Shown piece after piece: positions 1 to 8,039 of a stretch of DNA of 64,000 bases. The first letter of the stretch is position 1. Each line of letters starts with the position of its first letter. The notes under the pieces were generated by a model. That model was given only the letters and a program-made list of their open reading frames with translations, did not search any database and had not been told where the DNA came from. Position numbers and translations under genes: made by a program. Origin of the DNA: CAVRIA01 sp963721115 (GTDB lineage: Bacteria > Desulfobacterota > Binatia > HRBIN30 > CADEER01); NCBI GenBank assembly GCA_963721115.1, contig CAVRIA010000005.1, positions 558,001 to 622,000 on the forward strand, given 5' to 3'.

Positions 1-1
1 C

Positions 2-1252
2 CCGACCACCGCGACCGAAGCCGAGATCGCCGCGGCGGTCGACGATCTCACGGGAAGTGTGGTGCTCGACACGATCGTCGCCCCCGGCGTGTCGTCCGAC
101 GAGTACACGACGATCTCGCCGACCGGGACAACCGAATATCTCGGGAAAGAGCTCACGCCGGTCTGCATGGACGGGTCGCCGTACCACTTCTTCGTGAAGC
201 GCGGCTCGGTCAACAAGGTCGTCATGTACTACCAGGGCGGCGGGGCCTGTTGGGAGGGGCTGACGTGCTCGGTGCCGGTCTGCGATCCGAACGTGAACCG
301 GAAGGAGGCGACAACCCGAACAACGCGACGTCGGGCTTCGCCGACCTGAGCAACCCCGACAACCCATTCCGCGACTGGAACTCGGTGTTCGTTTCCTACT
401 GCAGCTGTGACGTCCACTACGGCGACTCCAGTCAGGACTATCCGACCGGAGACACGACGATCCACGTCGAGCACCACGGCTTCCACAACGCCCAGATCGC
501 GGAGAAGTGGGCGCGCGAGCACTTCCTCGACCCGGAGGAGGTCTTCGTTACCGGCTCGAGCGCCGGGGCCTACGGCGCGTGGTTCAATGCGCCGTCGCTG
601 GAGAAGGCGTGGCCGGCCTCGCAGTTCCGCGTCCTCGCCGACGCGGGCAACGGCGTGATCACGCAGTCGTTCCTCGACGGTCCGTTCAACAACTGGAACT
701 TCAGGGCGAACCTGCCGCCAGACATTCCGGGGGCCCGCGAGGCGCTCGACAACGGCACCGGAATCCCGGGCTACACGGAGGCGGTGGCCGAGCACTTCCC
801 GCGCACGAACTGGGCACACTACGCGACCGCCTTCGACGGTAGCAGCGGCGGGCAGACGGGCTTCTACAACATCATGCTGAACGACAACGACCCGATCGCG
901 GCGCTGAGCTGGTGGGACGCGAGCTGCGCTTTCAACAGCGTCATGCGCCAGCAGGTGATGCAGACCGCCGCGGCCGAGCCTTCGAACTACCGCTACTACA
1001 TCGGCACCGGGTCCCGGCACACGATGTGGGGAAGCAACAAGGTCTACGACGACACCACCGGCGGGGTACCGACCATCGTCGACTGGGTGAACGGGATGCT
1101 CGCCAGCACCCCGGAGGCACCCGATCCGGCGTGGACGAACGTCGAGTGCCAGAACTGCGGCCTGCTGCTGCCGGGCGACCCGCAAACCGTCGCCGCTGAC
1201 GCTGCCGTTCGAGCAGGTCGGCGACAACGTCGAGATCGTGTGCCCGCAGTGA
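2..1252 (+). CDS. Pectinacetylesterase-like secreted hydrolase, 5'-truncated by window edge, two frameshifts
   Basis: The frame is open to the left edge, so the true start lies outside the window. The first visible residues are Thr/Ala-rich, like the linkers of other secreted proteins here. The family match is the YYQGGGACWEG motif (oxyanion region) and the nucleophile motif GSSAGAYGAWF, as in plant pectinacetylesterases and Notum. Many Cys and Trp residues suit an extracytoplasmic enzyme that deacetylates polysaccharide; the substrate here is unknown. The reading frame shifts near 300, between CDPNVNR and EGGDNPNN, and again near 1175-1195. After the second shift the frame ends LPFEQVGDNVEIVCPQ-stop, which is a more natural C-terminus than the Arg-rich read-through in the middle frame. 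Both sites need a single-base change. I read this as one gene with sequence errors, though true decay is possible. Confidence 0.75.
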
Positions 1253-1531
1253 GCCGCAGGCGGGTCAACCGCGGTTGATTGGAAAGATGTTGGGGTGCTC
1301 GTTGTTGTTTCTTCAGGTCCCACAACTCAACAACCGATAACCTCTCCCCCCGGTGCTCGGCGGCTCGCCCAACTGCCTGCCGGAAGCCACCGAGGGCCGC
1401 CGGCAGGTTCTCGAACTTCTGCAACCCATCGGCCAGTAGGTACTCCCCCTTGTCGCCTACCTTGTGCCCAATGGAGGGCATGGAAGGCTCAGGACCTCGA
1501 AGGGCCTCGAGGTCGAACGGCTTTCCCCAGA

Positions 1532-2323
1532 TCACAGGATCGAGGCTAGAAACTGGCGCGTCCGTTCGTGGCGCGGGTTGCAAAAGAGGAGCGCGGGCTC
1601 GCCCTCCTCGACGATCCTTCCGGCATCGACGAACACGACACGGTCGGCGATCTCGCGCGCGAAGTCCATCCGATGCGTGACGAGCAGCATCGTCACGTCG
1701 CCCCCGTGCGCCAGATCCCGCAGGACGTTCAAGACTTCGCCGACGAGCAACGGGTCGAGCCCGGAGGTGATCTCGTCGAACAGCATGACCTTGGGCTCCA
1801 TCGCCAGCGCGCGCGCGATCGCCACGCGCTGCTTCTGGCCGCCGGACAGCCGCGCCGGGTGGGTGTCCACCTTGTCGTCGAGACCGACCAGGCCGAGCCA
1901 GCGATGCGCCCGCGCGGTCGCCTCGGCGGCGGACAGGCCGAGGACGATGCGCGGCGCCGCCGTGACGTTCTCGAGCACGGTCATGTGCGGGAACAGGTTG
2001 AAATGCTGGAACACCATGCCGAGCTTGCCGCGCACCCGGCGCACGTGCTGCTCGTTCGCCGGCACCTCTCGCCCCTTGCGGCGCATCGTCCACAGGCGCT
2101 CACCGTCGACCTCGATCGCACCGGCGTCCGGCCGTTCCAGGGTCATCAGGAGACGCAGCAAGGTCGACTTGCCGGAGCCACTGGAGCCGATGATCGCGAC
2201 CTTCTCGCCGCGCCGGAAGTCGGCGTCGATTCCGCGCAGGACTTCGACGCCTCCGAACGACTTGTACAGGCCGCGCACGCGGACGATCGGGTTTCCGTCC
2301 GCTCGGCGAAGGGAATCGGTCAT
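1532..2323 (-). CDS. ehuA: Ectoine/hydroxyectoine ABC transporter, ATP-binding protein
   Basis: A 263-residue polar-amino-acid (PAAT/HAAT) type ABC ATPase. Walker A GSSGSGKST is at about residues 46-54, the Q-loop lies in GMVFQHFNLFPH, the signature LSGGQKQR starts at about 159, Walker B VMLFDE is at about 179, and the switch His lies in LLVTHRMDF. On its own it could be glutamine/arginine type. Its position as the last gene after ectABCD and ehuBCD points to ectoine import. The ATG overlaps the ehuD stop as ATGA, so the two are probably translationally coupled. It is intact, of normal length, and lies at the 3' end of the operon. Confidence 0.88.
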   Translation of the reverse strand: MTDSLRRADGNPIVRVRGLYKSFGGVEVLRGIDADFRRGEKVAIIGSSGSGKSTLLRLLMTLERPDAGAIEVDGERLWTMRRKGREVPANEQHVRRVRGKLGMVFQHFNLFPHMTVLENVTAAPRIVLGLSAAEATARAHRWLGLVGLDDKVDTHPARLSGGQKQRVAIARALAMEPKVMLFDEITSGLDPLLVGEVLNVLRDLAHGGDVTMLLVTHRMDFAREIADRVVFVDAGRIVEEGEPALLFCNPRHERTRQFLASIL

Positions 2324-2979
2324 GCGCTCTCCAACCGAGCCCACGCTTCCAGCCGGCGCACCAGTGCCGCGGCGGACAGACTGACGAGCAGGTAGAGGAG
2401 GCCAACCATCGTCAGCGGCTCCAGGTAGCGGAAGTGCTCGGAACCGTAGTTCAGGGCCCGCTGCAGGATCTCGACGACGGTGATCGCCGACAGAAGCGGC
2501 GTCTCCTTGAACATCGCGATCAGGTAGTTGCCCAGAGCCGGGATCACGGGCGGGATCGCCTGCGGCAGCACCACGTGGCGGTAGGTCTGCAGCCGGGTGA
2601 GGTTGAGGGCCTCGGCGGCCTCCCACTGGCCGCGCGGCACGGCATCGATCCCCGCCCGGTAGACCTCGGCCGTGTAGCAGCTGAAGTGCATGCCCAGAGC
2701 CAGCACGCCGGTCAGGAAGGCCGAGGGCTGCACGCCGCAGCCGGGGAGCACGAAGTAGTAGAGGAAATACAGCTGCACCAGGAGCGGCGTGCTGCGGACG
2801 AACTCGACGGCCGCGCTCGCCGGCGCCGCCAGCAAGCGGCGGCGCGAGCGGCGCAGCACGGACCACACCAGACCGAGGGCGAGGGCGAGCAGCATCCCCC
2901 AGAAGACCGCCTGAACGGTGACCCACAGCCCGCGCAGCAGGAGCGGCAGCACGTCCGCCGCGACGTCCCAGGACCACAT
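2320..2979 (-). CDS. ehuD: Ectoine/hydroxyectoine ABC transporter, permease subunit 2
   Basis: 219 residues with an inner-membrane permease pattern: an N-terminal hydrophobic segment (about 8-35), further helices, and the EAA loop EAAEALNLTRLQTYRHVVLPQA that docks on the ATPase. The motif VEFVRSTPLLVQLYFLYY is typical of the HisM/GlnP family. It starts one base after the ehuC stop and overlaps ehuA by 4 bp. The two permease genes are separate and similar, as expected for a heterodimeric channel. The substrate is inferred from the neighbours. Confidence 0.85.
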   Translation of the reverse strand: MWSWDVAADVLPLLLRGLWVTVQAVFWGMLLALALGLVWSVLRRSRRRLLAAPASAAVEFVRSTPLLVQLYFLYYFVLPGCGVQPSAFLTGVLALGMHFSCYTAEVYRAGIDAVPRGQWEAAEALNLTRLQTYRHVVLPQAIPPVIPALGNYLIAMFKETPLLSAITVVEILQRALNYGSEHFRYLEPLTMVGLLYLLVSLSAAALVRRLEAWARLESA

Positions 2980-2980
2980 C

Positions 2981-3637
2981 TCAGGCCGCCCCTCCGTAGT
3001 CGCGCCCGCGCGCCAGCCGCCGCTCCAGGCCGCGCACCGCCGCGGCGAGGGCCGACGCCAGGGCGAAGTACAACAGCAGCGCCACTCCGTACACGACGCC
3101 GGTCTGCAAGGTGTGCTCGCGGATGCGGCCGGCGGCGTAGGTCAGGTCGGCGATGGTGATCATCGACACCAGGGCCGACGCCTTGAGCAGCTCGATCGCG
3201 AGGTTTCCCGCCGGCGGCAGCATCGGCAGCACGGCTTGCGGAACGATGACGTGGCGCATGCGCTGGCTTCTCGAGAACCCGAGGGCGACGGCCGCCTCGT
3301 GCTGGCCGCGCGGCACGGCGAGCAGCGCTCCGCGCACGACCTCGGCGCCGTACGCGCCGACGTTGAGGCCGAGCACCAGCACGCCGGCGGCCATGGCGGG
3401 CAGGGAGAGCCCGATCAGGAGGGGGAAGGCGTAGTAGAACCAGAACAGCTGGACCAGCGCCGAGGTGCCGCGGAAGACCTCGACGTATCCGGTCGCGAGC
3501 CAGCGCAGGATGGGATCGCGAGACAGGCGCGCCAAGCCGGCGCACAGGGCACAGACGACGGCCAGTGCTCCTCCGGCCAGGGTGAGCTCCACCGTGACCC
3601 AGAACCCTTCGAGCAGAAGGCGGACCGCCTGCGGCAT
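2981..3637 (-). CDS. ehuC: Ectoine/hydroxyectoine ABC transporter, permease subunit 1
   Basis: 218 residues, paralogous to ehuD. It has the family motif VEVFRGTSALVQLFWFYYAF and an EAA loop EAAVALGFSRSQRMRHVIVPQA. The hydrophobic segments fit a five-helix HisQ/M-type permease. ATG at 3637 lies about 20 bp after the ehuB stop. It should pair with EhuD and be energised by EhuA, receiving ligand from EhuB. Confidence 0.85.
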   Translation of the reverse strand: MPQAVRLLLEGFWVTVELTLAGGALAVVCALCAGLARLSRDPILRWLATGYVEVFRGTSALVQLFWFYYAFPLLIGLSLPAMAAGVLVLGLNVGAYGAEVVRGALLAVPRGQHEAAVALGFSRSQRMRHVIVPQAVLPMLPPAGNLAIELLKASALVSMITIADLTYAAGRIREHTLQTGVVYGVALLLYFALASALAAAVRGLERRLARGRDYGGAA

Positions 3638-3658
3638 GATCCCGGTGTCCGCCCGCGC

Positions 3659-4556
3659 TCACGACCGGCACAGCCGCTCGGCCGTGGCGCCGCGCGGCAG
3701 CGTCGCCTCGCCGAACCCGAAGGGGCGCACCAGCTCCAGGTGCGCGGCGCTGCCGAGAAACCCGTGCAGCTCGCGATTGAAGGCGGCGCGCAGCGCCCGA
3801 TCCCCCTTGCGAAAGCCGAAGGCGCCGTAGCCGACCTGCTCGCGTCCGTCGATCACGGGCTGCTCGAACGGCTCGGCGATCTCGACGCCGTCGTCGCGGG
3901 CGCGGCGCAGCAGGTCCTGCGCGGTCAGCACCGTGCAGGCGAACGCGTCCACCTGGCCGGCGCGCACGCCTTCGAGGGCGGAGACGTTGTCGTTGTAGAT
4001 CACCAGCTGGCGCTCGCCGATGCCGAGGGCGCGCGCGTAGCCGAGCTCGACGGCGCCGCCGACGACGCCGAGCTTCGTCTGCGGATCGCGGCGCGACGTC
4101 GCCGAAGCCGTGCAGTCGCGCCGGATTCCCGCGCCGGACGAGGAAGGTCTCCCCGATCCGGTAGGTCGGATCGGAAAAGGCGATCTGGGAGCAGCGCTCG
4201 GGCGTGATGTACATGCCCGCCGCGATGACGTCGAAGCGACCCGCCTCGAGCCCGGGAATCAACGAGCCGAACTCGGTGCTCACCACCTCGACGCGCTCGA
4301 TCCCCATGCGGGCGAAGACGGCGCGGGCGATCTCCGGCGCCTCGCCGGTGACGCGCCCGGTGTCGGTGTCGAGATATCCGTACGGCGCCTCGTTGGCGAT
4401 GCCGATCCGCACCTCTCCGGAGCGGCGGATGCGCAGCAGGGCCGGATCGAGCGCCGCGCCGGACGAGCGCAGCATCGCCACCGCCGCCACGCCCGCCGCC
4501 AGCGCCACCAGGACGGCGACGCCGAGCGGCGTGATCGCGCTCTTGTCGTCCGGCAT
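3659..4556 (-). CDS. ehuB: Ectoine/hydroxyectoine-binding protein of ABC transporter (one frameshift)
   Basis: Family 3 solute-binding protein, about 299 residues. The N-terminal hydrophobic segment LGVAVLVALAAGVAAVAML acts as signal or anchor. The binding-protein core follows: GEVRIGIANEAPYGYLD, then RFDVIAAGMYITPERCSQIAFSDPTY. EhuB carries the sequence FSDPTY..GE in this position, which supports ectoine rather than glutamine. The frame breaks near 4088-4093 (one extra G on the plus strand in a GCGGCGCG run). Removing it restores DPQTKLGVVGGAVELGYARA and joins the C-terminal lobe VIYNDNVSALEGVRAGQVDAF. I treat it as one gene with a probable sequence error. Confidence 0.82.
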
Positions 4557-4578
4557 GAGCTCGCGCCCCGCCGTCGTC

Positions 4579-5501
4579 TCACAGCGGGGTGAAGTCGCGG
4601 CTGGCGATGTACTCCGGCCGCGGCTCGACCGCACCGTACGGTTGAACGAGCGCGTTGGCGACGCTGTTGTAGACGACGAACACGTTGCTGCGCGGGTACG
4701 GCGTGATGTTGCCGTTCGAGCCGTGCATGAGGTTGCACTCGAACAGGGTGATCGTGCCCGGCGGCCCCGTCGCGACCGCGATGCCGCCGCGCTCGACCAG
4801 CCAGGCGAGGTGCTCGCGGTCGGGGACCCCGTACTCCTGGCGCCGCAGCGACTGGAGGTAGTGCTTCTCGGGCGTCCGGCCCGCGCACGCCAGGAAGTGA
4901 TGGTGCGAGCCGGGGATGACCATCAGCGGACCGTTGAACTCGTAGTTGGTATCGAGGTTGATCGAGCAGCTCACGGCGCGCATGCGCGGCATGCCGTCCT
5001 CGACGTGCCAGGTCTCGAAGTCGGAGTGCCACTGGAACTCCCTGCCTTCGAAGCCGGGCTTGAGATTGACGCGCGACTGGTGGACGTAGACGGCGCCGCC
5101 GAGGATCTGCTCGACGATCGCCGCCAGGCGCGCATCCGCGGCGAGCCCGGCGAAGACCGCGCTGGTGCGGTGGATGCGAAAGATCGAGCGCACCTCGTCG
5201 CCGCCGGGCTCGCGGATCACCTCCGGCGACGGATCGCCGCGCCGCTCGGCGACCCGGCGCGCCAGCTCTTCGCGCAGGCCGTCGACGCGGGAGGCCGGAA
5301 AGAACGACTCGATGACCAGAAACCCGTCGCGCTCGAAGCGATCGAGCTCCTCCGACGCCGAGCGGCCCTCGCGCCCGCTCCTCGGCGCCGGCGTGCACGA
5401 CGGCGTCGGCGCGCGGCAGGATCGCGCTCGCGTCCTCCGAGGCGCGAGGGATAGGGATCGCGCACGTCCTCGCCCGGGACCGGAGTCGCCATCGCCGTCA
5501 T
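4579..5501 (-). CDS. ectD: Ectoine 5-hydroxylase (two N-terminal frameshifts)
   Basis: Fe(II)/2-oxoglutarate dioxygenase that makes 5-hydroxyectoine. The diagnostic EctD stretch FQWHSDFETWHVEDGMP gives the first His and Asp iron ligands, and the second His lies in CNLMHGSNGN. The protein ends IASRDFTPL. The ATG at 5501 overlaps the ectC stop. Reading MTAMATPVPGEDVRDPYPSR, the frame must change near 5440 to give SEDASAILPRADAVVHAG, and again near 5362 to give EELDRFERDGFLVIESFF, which is the expected EctD N-terminus. Length with both corrections is about 307 residues, normal for EctD. The breaks lie in GC-rich runs and look technical. If real, the first 90 residues would be lost and the enzyme would be dead. 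Confidence 0.88.
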
Positions 5502-5890
5502 GCGCTCTCGGCCTCCAGCGGATAGGCGCCGTCCTCGCCGTGCACCTCCTGGCCGGTGCAGGGAGGGTTGAAGACGCACACCATGCGCATGCGGGTGCGG
5601 GCGCGCAGGACGTGGTGCTCGTGGCCGTCGAGAGCGTAGACGGTGCCGGGCCGGATGGCGTGCACCGGACCGCCGGGCAGCACCTCCACCTCGCCCTCGC
5701 CTTCGATGCAGTACACCGCCTCGAGATGGTTGCGGTAGCACATCGTCGTCTCGGTGCCGGGAAGGATGACGGTGTCGTGCAGCGAGAACCCCATCCCGTC
5801 GCGCCTGAGCAGCAGGCGGCGGCTCGTCCAGTTCGGCGTCTCGACCTCCTGCGGCGTGCCCAGCACTTCCTCCAGGGTGCGCACGATCAT
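5498..5890 (-). CDS. ectC: L-ectoine synthase
   Basis: 130-residue cupin that cyclises N-gamma-acetyl-diaminobutyrate to ectoine. It starts MIVRTLEEVLGT, followed by the typical NWTSRRLLLRRDGMGFS. The cupin core has YRNHLEAVYCIEGEGEVE and GTVYALDGHEHHVLRA, which holds the metal-ligand region. It ends FNPPCTGQEVHGEDGAYP, the standard EctC tail. It is intact. It overlaps ectB by ATGA at 5887-5890 and ectD by 4 bp, so ectB-C-D are translationally coupled. Confidence 0.95.
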   Translation of the reverse strand: MIVRTLEEVLGTPQEVETPNWTSRRLLLRRDGMGFSLHDTVILPGTETTMCYRNHLEAVYCIEGEGEVEVLPGGPVHAIRPGTVYALDGHEHHVLRARTRMRMVCVFNPPCTGQEVHGEDGAYPLEAESA

Positions 5891-7225
5891 CCGTCGATCC
5901 CCCCGGCGTCGCCGCCGGCCGGCACGGCGGCGGACGCCGCGAGCACCGGGGCTTCCGCGAGATCGGCCAGATCGCGGTCCGCCATCACGTCGGCGGCACA
6001 TCGAGCGACGATGTCGAGGCCGCGCTGCAGCTCCGCCTCGTCGATGGTGAGCGGCGGCATCAGCTTGACCACCGTGGATTCGGGGCCGGACGTCTCCATG
6101 ATGAGCCCCTGTGCGAAGGCGCGGCGGCAGATCTCTTCCGCCACGCCCGGCTGCTTGCAGTCGAGCCCCTGCAGGAGGCCGCGCCCGCGCACCTCCGTCT
6201 CGAGATCGCCCATGTCGCTCGCGATCTCGGCCAGGAACGCGCTCACCATCGCCCCCTTGCGCAGCACGTCGCGCGTCAGCTCGTCGTCCTCCCAGAAGTC
6301 CAGCGCCGCCGTCGCCGTGACGAAGGCGGGGTTGTTGCCGCGGAAGGTCCCGTTGTGCTCGCCCGGCTCCCAGATGTCGAGATCGGGGCGGATCAGCGTC
6401 ACCGCCAGCGGCAGCCCGTAGCCGCTCAGCGACTTCGACAGGCAGACGAGGTCCGGCCGAATGCCGGCCGGCTCGAAGCTGAAGAACGGCCCGGTGCGGC
6501 CGCACCCCGACCTGGATGTCGTCGACGATCAGCAGGATGTCGTGCTCGCGGCAGAGGGCCGCCAACCTCTCGAGCCAGGAGAACTGGGCGACGTTGACGC
6601 CCCCCTCGGCCTGCACCGTCTCGACGATCACCGCCGCCGGCAGGTCGACGCCGCTCCCCTGGTCGCGCAGCAGGGCGTCGAGATACTCGAGCGTGTCGAC
6701 GTCGTCGCCGAAGTAGCCGTCGTAGGGCATGCAGGCGGAATGGGAGAGCGGAACTCCCGCGCCGCGGCGTTTGAAGCCGTTGCCCGTGATCGAGAGCGAC
6801 CCCAGCGTCATGCCGTGGAAGGCGTTGGTGAAGCTGACCACCGACTCGCGCCCGGTGGCCTTGCGCGCCAGCTTGAGCGCGCTCTCCACGGCGTTCGTCC
6901 CGGTCGGGCCCGGGAACTGCACCTTGTAGCGCAGGCCGCGCGGCCGCAGGATCACGCGGTCGAGCTTCTCGAGGAAGTCGCGCTTCGCACACGTCGCCAT
7001 GTCGAGACCGTGCGTCACGCCGTCCGACTCGATGTACTCGATCAGGCGGCGCTTCAAGCGCGCCGGGTTGTGCCCGTAGTTCAGTGCACCGGCGCCGCTG
7101 AAGAAGTCGAGATACTCCCGCCCGTCCCGGTCGTAGAGATGACACCCCCGGGCGCGCTCGAAGACGGCCGGGAACGAACGGCAGTAGCTTCGCACCTCCG
7201 ACTCCAGTGCCTCAAATAAATGCAT
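5887..7225 (-). CDS. ectB: Diaminobutyrate-2-oxoglutarate transaminase (one frameshift)
   Basis: PLP class III aminotransferase that makes L-2,4-diaminobutyrate from aspartate semialdehyde. The N-terminal half has YLDFFSGAGALNYGHN, FPGPTGTNAVESALKLARK and VVSFTNAFHGMTLGS. The VDDIQVG motif then runs out of frame because of one extra C in the C-run at 6505-6508 on the plus strand. Removing it gives CGRTGPFFSFEPAGI, the PLP lysine in LSKSLSGYG, and then IWEPGEHNGTFRGNNPAF, exactly the EctB pattern. The ATG at 7225 has a strong AGAGAGGAGA ribosome site and overlaps ectA by 14 bp. Length is about 445 residues, slightly longer than usual because of an Ala/Gly-rich tail. A homopolymer error is very likely. 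Confidence 0.92.
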
Positions 7226-7769
7226 TCGGATTCTCCTCTCTCTTCTCCGTGGTGAAGGGCCCGATGCACAGCCGAACCTCCGGCTCGTGCTCCGCCCCGG
7301 GAAACAGCTCCGCGCCGAAGGCCGGGCTCTCCCGGCAGGCGACGGCGTAACGCCGCGCAAAGCCCTCGAACAGGCGGCGCGACGCGCGATTCGACGGCGT
7401 CACGGTCGCCTCCAGAAAGCGTGCGCCCGCGGCACGCACCGCGCGCTCGAGCAGGCAGTGTCCGATGCCGTACCCGCGCCATCGCGCCGCCACCGCGACC
7501 TGCCACACGAACACCGCCTGCGGCCGCTCCGGCGGCCGAAAGGCGGCGACGAAGCCGACCACCTCACCGCCCGCCTCCGCGACCACCGAGGTCGCCGCGA
7601 ACTCGCTGCACACGAGCAGGTACGCATACGGCGAGTTCAGATCCAGGCTGCCCGAATCCCCGGCCAGCCGCCAGATCGCCGCCGCATCGCGCGGCGCCGG
7701 AGGCCGGAAGCGGGTCTCGCCCGCCGCATCCGACCGCGCGCTCGTGTCGGTGGATTCGTCCCTCACCAT
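7212..7769 (-). CDS. ectA: L-2,4-diaminobutyrate N-gamma-acetyltransferase
   Basis: 185-residue GNAT acetyltransferase, first gene of the ectoine operon. The match is FRPPAPRDAAAIWRLAGDSGSLDLNSPYAYLL, the usual EctA opening. The acetyl-CoA site is in VAVAARWRGYGIGHCLLERA, and EATVTPSNRASRRLFEGFA follows. I chose ATG 7769 (MVRDEST) because a GGGAGAG site sits just upstream; an ATG at 7808 is also in frame. It transfers acetyl from acetyl-CoA to diaminobutyrate. No ectR regulator or specialised aspartokinase (ask_ect) is adjacent. Confidence 0.9.
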   Translation of the reverse strand: MVRDESTDTSARSDAAGETRFRPPAPRDAAAIWRLAGDSGSLDLNSPYAYLLVCSEFAATSVVAEAGGEVVGFVAAFRPPERPQAVFVWQVAVAARWRGYGIGHCLLERAVRAAGARFLEATVTPSNRASRRLFEGFARRYAVACRESPAFGAELFPGAEHEPEVRLCIGPFTTEKREENPNAFI

Positions 7770-7850
7770 CTCTCCCGCGCCTCGGCACACGCATACGGCG
7801 GCGCCCATAACCGTGGGGCTCTCCCCTCACCGGGCCGCGCCGAATTCGAC

Positions 7851-7916
7851 CTACACCGATTCGCTGTGTAATCTACAGCGATCCGCCGCGTGATCTACAC
7901 CGATTCGCCGTGTGAT
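7851..7916. promoter_or_regulatory. Three tandem 22-bp direct repeats upstream of ectA
   Basis: Three contiguous 22-bp units, starting at 7851, 7873 and 7895, each begin CTACA(C/G)CGAT(T/C)CGC and end GTGTAAT, GCGTGAT or GTGTGAT. Units 1 and 3 contain a loose palindrome ACAC-N9-GTGT. They lie 82-147 bp upstream of the ectA ATG and downstream of the ATPase gene. A 22-bp period equals about two helical turns, so a regulator could bind all three on one DNA face. This is an operator candidate for the ect-ehu operon; the regulator is unknown. Confidence 0.5.
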
Positions 7917-8039
7917 CGATTTAATTAGCGTGCTATGGATCTGATGTCCAGCGCCAATGCGCGACGAGCGAAATTCCCGCGGGAAGATGCGCGTTTGCCT
8001 CGTCCGCATTCAATACGACGCAACCCAATGTCCCGCGCC

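Noticed and set aside
229..1323. Long minus-strand frame opposite the pectinacetylesterase-like gene
   Set aside because: Arg/Val-rich shadow of GC-rich coding DNA. No motif, and it overlaps a gene with clear family signatures.
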